From Chara braunii (taxonomy: Eukaryota; Streptophyta; Charophyceae; Charales; Characeae): 29,358 nt of DNA. Shown here in pieces: positions 1 through 11,544 of this stretch. How positions within the stretch are numbered: position 1 is the first letter of the stretch; every line of letters starts with the position of its first letter. The notes beneath the pieces were generated by a model. It saw only the letters and a list, made by a program, of their open reading frames with translations, had not been told where the DNA came from and searched no databases. Made by a program: the position numbers and the translations under genes. The DNA is taken from the NCBI GenBank assembly GCA_003427395.1, contig BFEA01000580.1:2092-31449 (forward strand), given 5' to 3'.

Positions 1-47
1 CACACACACACACACACACAGACACACACACACACACACACACACAG

Positions 48-76
<29 letters not shown>
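1..76. repeat. (CA)n microsatellite
   Basis: Nearly pure CA dinucleotide repeat at the window edge with two GA interruptions, so its true length is unknown. Confidence 0.97.
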
Positions 77-78
<2 letters not shown>

Positions 79-383
79 GGAACATAGGCCCTTAGGGCTG
101 TGTTCCCCGCGCCCCTGCAGTAGACAATGGGATATTGTTGGTCTTAGATGCATCTATTGGCAAAATGTCGAGTCTTTGTGTTAGTTGCACCACCACAGAC
201 GGCCCCAACCCTGCACCGTATGCCACTATGGTAAGGGGCAACATGCAATATGCCCTTGGCTTTGAGATGTAGCTATGCTTGCAGGGGTCCCCTGTATAGC
301 CTTGGCAATAGTGGCAGGTAGGTAGTAAAACGTAATTGTGAGAGAATAATTACCATAATTACCAGCACTACTTCCCAGGCACG
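77..383. other. No gene seen between (CA)n and LINE 1 leader
   Basis: About 300 bp of mixed-composition DNA. I see no credible coding frame, splice-bounded exon or RNA gene. The only local structure is a short hairpin near 282-296 (GCAGGGGTCCCCTG). It could be flank or part of the LINE 5' region; the boundary cannot be set without another copy. Confidence 0.5.
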
Positions 384-892
384 TTTGTCCGGGGCTGAAA
401 AAAAAACGCCCTGGGCCCCGAAAGAAAGTGGACCGACGCGGGCCTCATTTTGGTTGGCGCCGCCAGCCATTTTGCTCCGGAGGCCAAGCCCCGAAAGTTG
501 GGCGAGCATGCAAGTCGCAACTTCGAAAAAATGGCTGGGGGGGGGGAGCGGCCGAAGCGGGCGGGTAGCGTAGCGCTCCGCCTCGGACCATTGTCGTCGT
601 TATCGACGGCGCTGCCCAGCCACGTCCTCCACCGTCAAGACGGAGAGTGGGAATTGGCCATGCCCGCCGCTACAACAAAGGCGTTTGACGTCGGTCGCTC
701 GGGTAGTCCTGTGGGGTAGAGTAGGGTAGGTTACTCCCGGTTTCTGATGTATTAGTCGGAACGGACTAGGAATAAGTGGTCTAGGCGCATCTTCCTCGGA
801 TTAGCACGATGCGATAACCTAGGAGAATTATCTATCCTAACTCTGAAATTAGTGGGAAAACAGGTCTTTATAGCTGCCACCCTAGAGAGAAG
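384..892 (+). promoter_or_regulatory. GC-rich 5' leader of LINE 1 (probable 5'UTR with internal promoter)
   Basis: The 500 bp before the ORF1 start are CpG- and GC-rich in the first two thirds, unlike the flanking AT-richer DNA, and contain no credible gene. LINEs carry an internal promoter in this position, so a promoter role is inferred from position only; no core element was identified. An unrelated but also GC-rich leader lies before ORF1 of LINE 2. Confidence 0.4.
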
Positions 893-3625
893 ATGATGGC
901 AAACCAAATGGCAAACGCGAGGTATATTCCCCCGACTCCATTGGCGACGGCAAGGACCGAGGAAAGACTAAGAGAATTTGTGGGCATATGTTACATGCAA
1001 GGAGTTTGTCCGGACGATGCTTCGTTGGGGGAAGTTATTGAGGATGCAGAGGGGAAACGCTTTGTGGTCAACGGTCAAGTCAACGCAGTTAAGGAAGTAT
1101 GGTTGAAGGACCACACAGTCATAGTCACGTTCCAAGGAGGAGCAAGGCACTTGTCAAGGCAAGTGAAGGAAGACTTGATTAGGGCATACGAAGATGGGTG
1201 GTTCGTGAGAAGACTTTTTGGTCCAGGTGCAGAGCGAGGGAGGGTAAAGTTTGAAGGAGCAAATGTGGCTTCATACGTTGCTAGGTCGGAGCAAATCACC
1301 ACCTGGCTTCTCCAACAAAAAGAGTTGAAGATCAAGCTTCAAGATGCGGAGGAGTACGTAGTCACATTCAAACCTTGGCTCCCCTTGCAGGAACTGAAAG
1401 CAATGAAATTACAAGAAGCTGAGATGAAATTCTGGATAATGGCACTGCGGGTCCCCCTGGATGGCTATTACTATTTGCGGAGCACGGTTCAAGGGATGTT
1501 TGGTGACGTGCTTCTGATGCATCCTCCAGAATACGATAGCTCGAGGCCGAAACTAATGAACGTGAAGTTTGACATGTCGCCCGAGGTCCGAGAGAAAGTT
1601 GACAACGTGTTGACCATCGAGTCGCCTTCCGGGGAAAGATGGATTGTGGAGATCGCTACCCCGTATACGGATTGGTGCAAAAGGTGCAAATGGTACTTCC
1701 ACACAGAAGTCAATTGCCCCAGAATCCGTCAAGGAGAGGAAAGAGGCGGAAGTCAGATAGCTGGATCCGGGGGTCACAAGGTGAGGCTCACACAGTATCA
1801 ACAGAGACAGGAGAGACAGGAGAGGCAAGCAGGATCCCATGCAGCGAACATGGGCGAAGCAACGGCGTCCCAGCCAGCAGCGGCAGTGAACAGGCCTCAA
1901 GCCCAGGAGCCCAGATGGTCGGATCAAGTGGGAACGAGAGATAGGTTCATGTGGAGCAGTCAAGAGGCTAGAAGTGGAGACAGGTCGAGACAAGGCGAAC
2001 AGAGCGGCCATCCGGTACGAGAGCAAGGCCAGAATTCTCAGGGAGCTGGACGGGAACCAAGGGGAATGATCCTGGAGGAGGGGCAGGGCGTTCGAGACCA
2101 CGTGTACCATGGCTGCTGCTAGGCGGACAAGGTGGATACTTGATACCGGAGGACCACACAGGAGGCCCATCGTTCATGGCACCATGGTTGGGAAAATCAA
2201 ACTGGCTCAATGACGGCTACAACGGTGAAAGAGTGACTCCACCGGTTGATCAAGTGCATTGGCAGGACACTTCGTGGGGCCTAGGACCACAGGATCCCCA
2301 TCTGCGGCAATTTTGTCAACTAGAACAGGTGTACCAAGAGTCGCAGGCCCTGGTTCCCCTGGTCCGCCCGCGTCCTCAATACCCGATTAACTCCTATGAC
2401 TGGAGGGACCTGTCTCTGCATTGCAGGGAGCCTCACCCCTTGCCCCCAGGCCCATCTTGGAGATCATATAGACTAGGACCGTCAAGACTGGGAAGAAGAA
2501 GTACAAGTGGGGATTGGAGGGATCAGGGGAGAGCGTCAGGGAGTGGTTGTAGGGGAAACTGGAGAGATCGAGGCAGAAGGGAGGACGAAAGGTGGAGAGA
2601 CTACGAACGAGAAGGGCACAGAGATGGTGTGCAAACCAAGTCATGAGACAAAGCGAGATCCAGATCGGGGGAACGAACAGGAAACAGAGGGGATATGAGG
2701 AAGATTCCTGAACAAGAAGAAGATGCGGAAGGCACGTAAGGAGAGTTGTCGAAAACCTCGTCATCCTCACAGTCTGGGGTGAGATGGGGAAGTGGGTGGT
2801 ATGAAGGGGAAAAGGTGTCCGAAGGCTCAGGGGGTGAGCGATCCTCTATGCCGAGTTCATCCGCCACCAAGTTACCAGAAAACGAAGAGATTATGGGAGA
2901 GGTCAATTCGAACAGATGGGAGATCGGAGAGCAGACACACTTCGCAAGAGTCAAGCAGAGAAGGTGCAAAGAAGATTGGTGTCCATCCTCTATACAATGG
3001 AAATGACGGGGTGTATTTTCTGGCCTTGGTGCAACCGGACGGCTCACCAGTGTTGTCGGCGGTGGATGTAGACCACTCCCCTACACCATCGGAAATCGTT
3101 GAGTTCACAAAGTCTCTGTATGGCCAACATGTACCCATCTGGCTGATCCCGCGGTCCTCGATGGTGAGCTTAATAGTGGAATCGGGCGATCGTTTCTATA
3201 AACTCTATTTTCCGTTATTAGACGCACGTGTCCCTCTGGAGCTGGCGAACTCCCTGACGCAGGTGGGAGTGAGATGGGTACATATGACCAAGTTATCAGA
3301 CCAACACATGCAGGAACTGGAGCTCATCAAGATCTTACCGGACATCTCAGCTCTGGTTTTGAGAAATGTTAATGAGAAATTGCAGGCTGAGGAAAACCTA
3401 CTTTCCCCATTCTTGGCCAAAGCACTCACAGAAGACTGGCAGGTCCTCTCTGCTTCGAACTCGTCCCATGGTAGTACGCGTGACAGGTCCAGACCCTCTC
3501 GCAATTCCAGGGACTCCAGAGCAACAGGGGCAGACAGAGGGGTTCAACAGCACGCTGACCAGCAGCAGCCACAGACCCGCATCCAAGTTCCAGCGGGAAC
3601 AAATGTAAACAATGGGCAGGCTTAA
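893..3625 (+). pseudogene. LINE 1 ORF1, CCHC nucleic-acid-binding protein (broken)
   Basis: LINE ORF1 proteins bind the element's RNA and act as nucleic-acid chaperones. The first open stretch (893-2122, 409 codons from ATG 893; a second ATG follows directly) resembles the DUF4283-type N-terminal region of plant LINE ORF1. It ends in a CX2CX4HX4C zinc knuckle at residues 262-275 (1676-1717), then a Gln/Arg/Gly-rich tail. Reading then shifts: 2098-2646 continues a Trp/Pro/Arg-rich region in another frame, and 2792-3625 returns to the first frame. The last part, from about 3010, encodes a folded-looking domain also present at the end of LINE 2 ORF1. The gene therefore carries at least two frame disruptions between about 2040 and 2800. 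Its stop (3623-3625) lies inside the start of ORF2. Confidence 0.85.
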
Positions 3626-6600
3626 GTTAGCTTCTTGGAACATCAGAGGGTTGGGGGATACGAATGGTAGAGGCAAGAGGAGGGGTCTGAAGTCTTGGGT
3701 ACACGAGTGGAGCAGAAACTGTGTCATGCTTCAGGAGACGAAGTTGAACGAGGAGAAGATTAAGGACCTGGGACCATGGTGGGATGGCCCCCAAGTCTGG
3801 TCCCCTGCTCAAGGAACGAGGGGGGGGGTCTGCATTCTGCTGCACAGAGACCTTCAAGTTCGAGTGATTAACAAAGAGGCGGACATTTGGGGTCGCTGGG
3901 CGTGGATGCGAGTGGAAGTGGGAACAAACGAATGGATCCTAATGACAGTGTATGCACCAACAAATTCGAGGGAAAGAGAAGGTTTTTTTAGAACCCTGCT
4001 CTCCAACATCCCGAAAGTAGACAATGTCATACTAGCGGGAGATTGGAACAGGTCCTTAGACGACGCTCTCCGCCCGGATTCGGGGACTGCCAGCAACAAG
4101 GATGTCGAGTGTCTGTTGCATCTGATCGAAGTATTGTCCCTTACGGACCCCTTTCGGTTGCTGAACCCGGAGGATCCGGGCTTTACTTGGTTCTCCCACC
4201 TGCATCACAACAGACAATGTGTAACCAGACGTCGCCTCGACTACTTGCTGATATGCGACCACCTGTTGCCGCGAGTAACAACTGTGAAGCACGCAAGTAG
4301 CCCACTTTCGGATCACAAGCCAGTCACAACAGATATCAAACTTCAAGAGGGGTGTGAGAGGGGCAAAGGGTTCTTCAGATTGAACAAGCAGGTTCTAGAG
4401 AACCCACGGATCGACGAATGGGTGACCACATGAATAGATGAGAGTCTGCAAGCAACTACTTTGCTGATTCAGCAGAGTGGTTGGATGGAGGATTGGCAAG
4501 TGTATCTGGGATCTTGGACGTGTGCTCTCGAATTTTGGTGAAAGAAAGGAATGTGAAGGAAGCGGAATGGAGGAAAAGAGTAGAGGAAGCGGAAGCACGT
4601 ATAGAGGGTCATCCCATATCAGCAATGGTGTGGGCTGCAGAAAGGGAACGCAGAATGGGGGAATGGGATAAGATCCAGCAGAACAAGCAGAAGAGATGGG
4701 CCGAGTTACTTAGAGAAAAAGGGATCGAGTGTCATGATCAAATGGCGAAGGAAACTTTTCAGAAGCTGCAGCCGCGACGGACCCATCAACAGACAGTAGA
4801 ACTTCGACACCCCTTTGACTGCAATCCTCCGAATGTCTCCACTGCTGCAGGCATGCTCCACTACGCAAAACTTTACTACGAGGATATCCTCACTTCGAGA
4901 CGTCCGCAGGAAGATCCAACAATGGACCTCTCAACCGACACGTACATGTGGGAGGATACGAATGTGAAATTGTCAGACACAACCAGGCTAGATCTTGATC
5001 GACCGGTCTCCCTGGAAGAACTGACACATATCAGCAATGGTGTGGGCTGCAGAAAGGGAACGCAGAATGGGGGGATGGGACAAGATCCAGCAGAACAAGC
5101 AGAAGAGATGGGCCGAGTTACTTACAGAAAAAGGGATCAAGTATCATGATCAGATGACGAAGGAAACTTTTTAGAAGCTGCAGCCGTGACGGACCCATCA
5201 ACAGACAGTAGAACTTCGACACCCCTTTGACTGCAATGCTCTGAATGTCTCCACTGCTGCAGGCATGCTCCACTACGCAAAACTTTACTACGAGGATATC
5301 CTCACTTCTAGACGTCCGCAGGAAGATCCAACAATGGACCTCTCAACCGACACGTACATGTGGGAGGATACGAATGTGAAATTGTCAAACACGACCAGGC
5401 TAGATCTTGATCGACCGGTCTCCCTGGAAGAACTTACACAGACAGTTAAGTCCATGGCAAAGAGGAAATCCCCAGGCATTGATGGCCTATCTGTTGAGTT
5501 TTATAGTGTCGCTTGGGGTACGTTGTGTCCGAAGTTGGTCGAACTGTACAATCAGGTTTTAGTGGGGGGCTTTCTGGGAAGAGGGATGACACATGGGGTG
5601 ATTAGTATGCTTTTAAAAAAAGGGGATAAGACAAAAGTCAAGAATTGGCGGCCAATCTCGCTGCTGAAAGTGTCCTATAAGATCTTAGCCAAACCACTGG
5701 CGCGAAGGTTGGGGCGCTATCTACTGAATTTGGTAGAAGGAGATCAGGCCGCGTTTGTTCAAGGGCGTTCGATATTTAATAACATAGTCACAGCGTTGGA
5801 GGTGCTGGAATGGGTGCAGTCAGAGAATATGAATACGACCATTCTACTGTTAGACTTAGAAAAGGCGTATGACAAAGTTGGATGGTCGTTCGTGTTCACG
5901 ACTCTGAGGAGAATGGGCTTTGGCACACCTTTCTGTAAGTGGATGGTGGCAATGTATACGCTATCGACGTCAGCGGTAATGATTAATGGACATCTGTCAG
6001 CGTCCTTCAAACTCACATGTTCGTTGTGGCAAGGCTGCCCGCTGGCCCCACGTCTTTTCGTGTTGCAGATGGAAGTCCTGCTTCACAGACTGCGAAGAAA
6101 TCAAAGAATCAAAGGACTGACTTTGAACAGTGGCGCACAGTGCAAAGTCGAGGCTCTTGCAGATGACCTCTTCGTCGTCAGTGAGAACTCCAACGAATCC
6201 CTGTCTGCTCTGAAGGATACCCTCACGGAGTACTTGGCCCTGTCTGAAGCATCGGTTAACTGGAATAAATCGGTATTCCTGCTGAAAAGAATCTTAGAAG
6301 GGGAGGAGGAAAGGTTTCTAGGAGTTCTGGTCACCCTTCATATCGATGCTTCCACTCAAGGCCTGCTGCTGCAGCAAAGAATAGCAACAAGATTGAGATC
6401 ATGGGGCGTGGTGTGGCATTTGTCGATCATTGGGAGAGCGTTAGCAGCAAATGCGGCCCTTTTTTCTATAATGTGGTTCGTGAGTTCTGTCAAGGAGGTG
6501 TCGGACAATGTTTGGAAGACCATCAAACAGCTGGTAGCACGCTTTATCTGGAAACCGAGGGCCAAAGAAGGGGAGGCCTGTCTGATAAAAGTTGCCTAGG

Positions 6601-8248
6601 AGCTTTTGACCTTTCCGCGGTGTGAAGGAGGCTTGAACTTGGTGGACCCCGTAAGTAAGAACCAGGCCCAGCTCAGCATGTGACTGCTAAGAGTAGCTAA
6701 CGCTGCAGTGAAGGAACACTGGATGGAGCTAGCAGAACAGATTCTCATGAAGGAGTGGGACTTGTGTCGACCGCAGGACGTTTGGTCTTGTATGTTCATC
6801 CAGTCCTTCCAAAGGAACGAGTGAAATCACGCTTCTGGCAACAAGTCCTCAAAGCCTGGGGAAAGCTACCGCCAGACGGGCGAACTCAGCCGGTGACGAA
6901 AGAGGAAGTCCAAGACCAAATCCTCTTCGAAAATCCTCAGATCGTGAATGAACAGGGCAGCTGGTTTAAAGCCGATGGCTCAACAACCTCCTTTGGCTTA
7001 GCATGGATACGGAAAGGTGTGGTTACAGTGGGTGACCTATGGGATCCGCTGCTGGGAACATGGAGGCTCCGAAGAGAACTGTTGGAGAGGCTCACTCCTC
7101 TGAGAAACGTGGAGCTTCACTGGGTACAACTGTTGAAGGCCATTGTGGAGGAATGGTGCAGAATACTGGGTCCGGAAGGAATTGACCTCGAAGGGACCTG
7201 GTACTGTCCAGAAAGTGGATTCAGAAGAGGTGTGGAAGCTGGTAGAAGTCCTTCCTAGCGGCTTCAGGAAAGTCAAGAAATGGCAGTGCCAGAGGCACTC
7301 CAACGAATTGTCCTGCATCTGTGAATCGGTCATCCAAACGTGGGACAAACCCCCACAAGCAAGGGTGGTAGACCACAAAAGTACACCGAGAGCAGGGCCA
7401 AGTGGGTGTGGGTGGGCCACGTCCCTCTTAAGGAACTACGAATTCATCCAGCGGCCTGGAGCTGGAAGACGAGTGAAGCAAGGAGTCCTCAACTACGACT
7501 GGCAGAGTACTCAGTGGCAAAAAGCTATAGCTTGAGATGGAAGAAGAGCAACGCAAGGTCCCCCGCAGAAGTGGCCATCAACAGATGGCAGTCTGTCTTT
7601 TCTGAAGACTTATTGGAAGAAAAGTCTTCCTGTCATGATTTGTGGAAATTGTTCTCCCTTCTGCCAAATGGCAAACAAGTCTCGATTATGTGGCAGATAT
7701 CCCTGATCCTGACGCCTTCAGCAGTTTGGCTTACAAGCAGAGGGATGCAGGTTGAACTCAAATGCTCCCGCTGCAGCTGGCTTTTTGAATCTACGAGCCA
7801 CCTTTGGTGGGAATGTCTGGCCTCACGAAGAATTTGGAAGTGGTGGAAGCACCACTGGCAACGCTTCGGCGACCCAACGGTAGACTGGGAGGAGAAGTGG
7901 GTGTTGTTCGGCTTCCTCCCAGAAGGTACTCGCAAGAATCGTGGCTGGGCCTATATTGCCCAGGTGGTGAGAGGATTGCTGTGTGAAATCATATGGAAAG
8001 ACAGAAACAGGGCAAGATTCGAAAAAATGTCGTTCTCAGATCTGGAGGTCAAGAAGGAGGTGAGACAGGGCTTGAGAGAAGCAATCAAGGTTGATTGGAG
8101 GAAAAGGGCAAAAGCAGGGAAAGGCAGTAGAAGACAACTGCATTGGTTTTTGGACACATGGGCAAACGAACATCAGTTAGCAGGGGTTCACAGGACAAAA
8201 GGATTGGTCCTCTCTCCCTGGATAACGGAGGTGGCCGCGGGAGTGTAG
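3612..8248 (+). pseudogene. LINE 1 ORF2, endonuclease-reverse transcriptase polyprotein (broken)
   Basis: ORF2 of L1-like elements nicks target DNA and primes reverse transcription there. The endonuclease is open at 3612-4433: SWNIRGLG (8-15), LQETKL with Glu42, GDWN (143-146), RRRLDYLL (about 207-213) and SDHKP (233-237), all catalytic landmarks of the exonuclease-endonuclease-phosphatase fold. A frameshift near 4433-4480 precedes a linker (4481-5027), which is tandemly duplicated. The reverse transcriptase lies at 5265-6599 with SPGIDGL, NWRPISLL, catalytic Asp in LLDLEKAYD (5853-5855), WQGCPLAP and ADDLF (DD near 6162). A TAG at 6597-6599 falls where LINE 2 has Trp. The C-terminal region continues in shifted frames (6600-7258, 7340-8248) and includes a zf-RVT-like CX2C...HX4C motif (7763-7816). 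Stops and shifts show a dead copy. Confidence 0.92.
4615..5438 (+). repeat. 412-bp tandem duplication inside LINE 1 ORF2
   Basis: The segment starting CATATCAGCAATGG at 4615 recurs at 5027, and all anchors checked keep an offset of exactly 412 bp (for example GCATGCTC at 4851 and 5263). The copies differ at roughly 16-18 positions by eye (about 96% identical). The second copy has gained an in-frame stop (CAG to TAG near 5173) not present in the first. The unit covers the linker between endonuclease and reverse transcriptase. 412 is not a multiple of three, so it moves the reverse transcriptase out of frame with the linker. Confidence 0.95.
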
Positions 8249-8700
8249 TAAGTTACAAGCGTGTAGGTGGTGCTTGGAGCTAGTCTTTTGCATTTCGGGA
8301 GGGGAACCAGGGCACTCGGTTCCCCACAGGGTGCTGAGTACGGCCGCAGGAGGCAACAATGTGGGAGGTGGGTGGTAGAGTGGCACTGGCAACACGGAAC
8401 GCGAGTTCCACCCGGCCGATGATAGAACGGTGGGAGCCGTGAGTAGGCTCTGCAAGATAGAAGTAGCAAGAAGTAATAAATAAGTAATCAAATAATTATA
8501 GTGAGAAGTAGACTCAGTAGGCACAGGTGCAGATATCAAGGCCTAGCTGGTTTAGTAGGACATGTGGGTTGGGTTCAGTCTTACTTAGGTAAGGAAGGTC
8601 GTAGATCTGACAGATACTCGAGTGAAACAAGGAACTGTGTAGCCAGGAGGCAGGGCCGGGAATATACAGAAATAATGGCTATATTTGAAGTGTTCATCGT
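8249..8700 (+). other. 3' untranslated tail of LINE 1
   Basis: Non-coding sequence after the last LINE 1 codon. It includes the 13-mer GATAGAAGTAGCA at 8456-8468, which is also found near the 3' end of LINE 2 at 16060-16072. No poly(A) tract or target duplication marks the end. Confidence 0.55.
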
Positions 8701-8889
8701 TAGGTAGAGGAGTGGGCAGTAGTGTGCCCCCCAACACTCAAACTTAAAAATGACTCAACAGGAAATTTGGTGGCATGTCACATTTGGAAGGCTCATAGTA
8801 CAATAGTTTCTGGGCAGCGGAAAGTGAGATTTTTTGTTTTCTCAGTCTGTTGACTGTAAGCTAAACTGGCTGAGGTGACATTAAAAATT
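8701..8889. other. Spacer between the two LINEs
   Basis: About 190 bp, AT-leaning, without a recognisable gene or repeat. It may contain the true 3' end of LINE 1 and the insertion junction of LINE 2. Confidence 0.4.
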
Positions 8890-8894
8890 AAAAA

Positions 8895-9308
8895 TGTGGA
8901 ATGTTGGGCCGGACAGTAGCGCTTCCGCCGGCACGCTAGCGTTTCAGACCAGGCGCTTAGTCCTCGGTAACGACGGCTACTATACCAGCTATGGCCGCCG
9001 CCGCCATGACGCCGCCATAGCAGTTATGACCCTTTTCCACTCCGCATCGACGGGGGGTCTTCACACCCTACTGATGTAGGGATCAGGAGGAAGGAGTCAT
9101 AGTGGAAAGACGGTCGCGGCCCCTGCACTTCTTATTGCTTTCAATTGCTGGTGAGTTTGGGCGACGTATAGCCCAGCACCTGACAGTCGTTTAATTAGAC
9201 GCTAATTAGATGTTTATCCATGTGGATTTCGTAAAATTTTGTGGTTTCTCAAGAAGGTGGAGTAAGTAGAGAAGAAGAGTAGAGAAGAAGAAGAGAAGAC
9301 CGACTTTG
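8895..9308 (+). promoter_or_regulatory. 5' leader of LINE 2 (probable 5'UTR)
   Basis: A GC-rich stretch (8905-9060, with GCC repeats) followed by a purine-rich run (9250-9305, GAAGAAGAG type) leads to the ORF1 ATG at 9309. The position matches the promoter-bearing 5'UTR of LINEs; promoter function is inference. Confidence 0.4.
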
Positions 9309-10563
9309 ATGGCGACGACGGTAGGGCCCGTCGAGGGAGTACAGCCTCGGGAGACTCGATCTTCCCCTCCAAACCCTAGTGTGGATAGGGAAGACGAGGC
9401 TCGGCTGAGAGAGTTGATGCGACTTTGCTACATGGAGGGCCAAATGCCCTCGAATATCGATCCAGGGGAAATGGTGATAGAAGGTCGAGAGGTGCGTTTC
9501 AAAGTTAACGAAGCGTTGGATCGGGTGAAGATAGCGTGGTTAAAGGAACATACAGTCACGGTAATTTTTCGTGAAGGGGCTAGATTCCTACCGAAAAAAG
9601 TAAAGGATGATATAGTGAGGGCTTACGAGGATGCTAGAGTTGAGGATGGCAGCTTTGAAGCAGGCAGCTTCAGCAGTGGCAGAGTCAAAGTAGAGAGAGT
9701 CCGAACGTAGTGTCGTACGTTGCTAAAGCCCGTGCAATAGCATCTTGGATGGTAACTAAGGCTTACGATGAAATTTCAATAGGAGGTACCACCTACAAGT
9801 TGGAATTCAAGCCTTGGCTATCCAAAGCTCAATTAAGGGAGCAGCGACGGGAAGAAGACGAACTCTCGTTTTGGGTGGTTGCAGTTCAAGTCTCGCTGGA
9901 CTCCTTTTTTTACCTAGAGGCGCAGATTGCAAAAGCGATTGGGCGCATTGTGCGTACGCATCCGACTGAACCTGACCATCTCAAACCTTCATTGGTCAAC
10001 ATCAAATTTGACATCGACCCGGCGGCGCGACCAAACATGAAAGACAAGCTATGGTTCGAAACTTCAGAAGGAGACAGCCTCGAAGTGAAGTTGGCGTCCT
10101 CGAACACTCCAAGGTGCAGACGGTGCCGAACTTTCTTCCACTCGGATGCGGATTGTCGAAGGAATCCAAGGCAGCAGCAACCTCAGCCAGGGAGTCAACA
10201 ACCCCAAGGTAGAGGTCAACAATCATCCAACGCACAAGCATACAGCGGACCGATGGGCCCTTTGGGCCTATCTCCTTCCATGGCCGCTCTGCATGTTGAT
10301 CCGATGCAACAACAACAACGAGGATCTCAACCATTCATGTTTGCTCAGTTCAATCCATCCTTTTCACCGGCAAACCAAGGTATCAGCGGAGGACAAGCAT
10401 ACATGCCATTTTCTCATCAAGGCCCCCCTACATGGGTTGGCAATGCATTTATGCCATGGTCAACTTTTCAAGGATTCCAACGAGCGATTCCGATGAGCGG
10501 AGGTGGTCCCCACCAGATGTTCCATCAAGGTCTTCAACCAGGCACTCTTGGAGCATATCCAAC

Positions 10564-10615
<52 letters not shown>

Positions 10616-11544
10616 NCCATCAAGCGGTGGGAGGGGGAGGAGAGGCCTCATCGGTACCCAGTGGAGGCAACGGACAGGAAGGAGCATCAGGCACAGGGAA
10701 CGTAACAGGAAGAGGAGATCATCAATCCAGAACACTGAACCAAGGAAGGCCGGGTGTACCCCCGACGGATATTCCAAGACCGAGATCCATCACTCCTGGC
10801 AAGCAACGCCGTTTGGATCTCGATGGCAACTTTATCTCAGGAGAACTACGAAATGAAGCCTCTGACTCATCAAGATCCGAAGATTATCAAGGACGTATCA
10901 AAGACCTAGTGACACCAGGGAGCTCTTCGGTTAAGCGAAGTGCACCAAAGTCCCTGAGCAGAGGGCAAATGCACCCAAGTGGAGAATAGGATTCTCCCTC
11001 TTTTCTGCACAGCGGCCAGAAACGCCCTCTGGGTTATTGCGTGGATAACCGCAGATGGAGCCGTCCAATTGGCAATCCTATCAGGCCCGAACAACCGATG
11101 CCATTCGCTATCGCGGTCATGGTCAGAACGGCGATCCAAGATCGCTTCCAATTTCGAATTATTCCAGATATGTCATTGCCTCGGATCATCGTTGACAGCC
11201 CAGAAGGCGCAGGTAAGCGAATCAAGTTCTTCGTACCCATTATGAATGTTCGTCTAATAGTGGGACAGCTGGAGAAATTGGAATCCGAGGGGGTCCGCCT
11301 TCTCCCTCTCTCTTGGTTTGGTGGAGCCAAGAAGAGCGAGCTGAGAAGGATTAGGATGTCCCCGCTCCTATCAGCCGAATGCTTAGCCGATGTGGACAAC
11401 CGTTTGTTGAGAGAGAAGAAGCTACTTTCACCGTACGTGCGCCTGATGTTGGTCAAATCATGGTTTCCCAACCCAAGCCACTCAGGTTCGCAAGGTAATC
11501 CTCTGATCCAAAACGATGCAACAGGCTCGATGATCAATGGTTAA
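9309..11544 (+). pseudogene. LINE 2 ORF1, CCHC nucleic-acid-binding protein (broken)
   Basis: Homologue of LINE 1 ORF1. The N-terminal part (ATG 9309 to about 9690) matches it through the motif GRVK. A 2-bp AG insertion in the run 9692-9699 then shifts the frame to a premature TAG at 9708-9710. The next frame (about 9698-10617) carries FKPWL, NIKFD and a CX2CX4HX4C knuckle (10115-10156), then a Gln/Pro/Gly/Met-rich tail. A poly-C tract with an N at 10565-10618 encodes apparent polyproline and makes the frame uncertain. The following frame (10619-11544) has one stop, TAG at 10987-10989, and then the conserved C-terminal domain (about 11090-11465) shared with LINE 1. The terminal TAA (11542-11544) overlaps the ORF2 start. 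Confidence 0.85.
10565..10618. repeat. Poly-C tract with N (unresolved length)
   Basis: Fifty-three Cs with one N at 10616 interrupt ORF1 of LINE 2. The coding frames on the two sides differ by two, which an arbitrary tract length could explain. The length should be treated as unresolved assembly and not as real polyproline. Confidence 0.9.

Larger units (their letters stand above)
384..8700 (+). mobile_element. LINE 1: degenerate L1-like non-LTR retrotransposon, + strand
   Basis: The order is GC-rich leader, ORF1 with CCHC knuckle, overlapping ORF2 with apurinic-type endonuclease, reverse transcriptase and C-terminal Cys-His zinc motif, then a non-coding tail. This is the layout of plant L1-clade LINEs; no RNase H domain is seen. 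All reading frames are broken, so the copy cannot move by itself. Neither target-site duplications nor a poly(A) tail were found, so both ends are approximate: the left is set at the start of the GC-rich leader, the right by loss of similarity to anything recognisable. It is followed within a few hundred bases by a second LINE in the same orientation. Confidence 0.9.
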
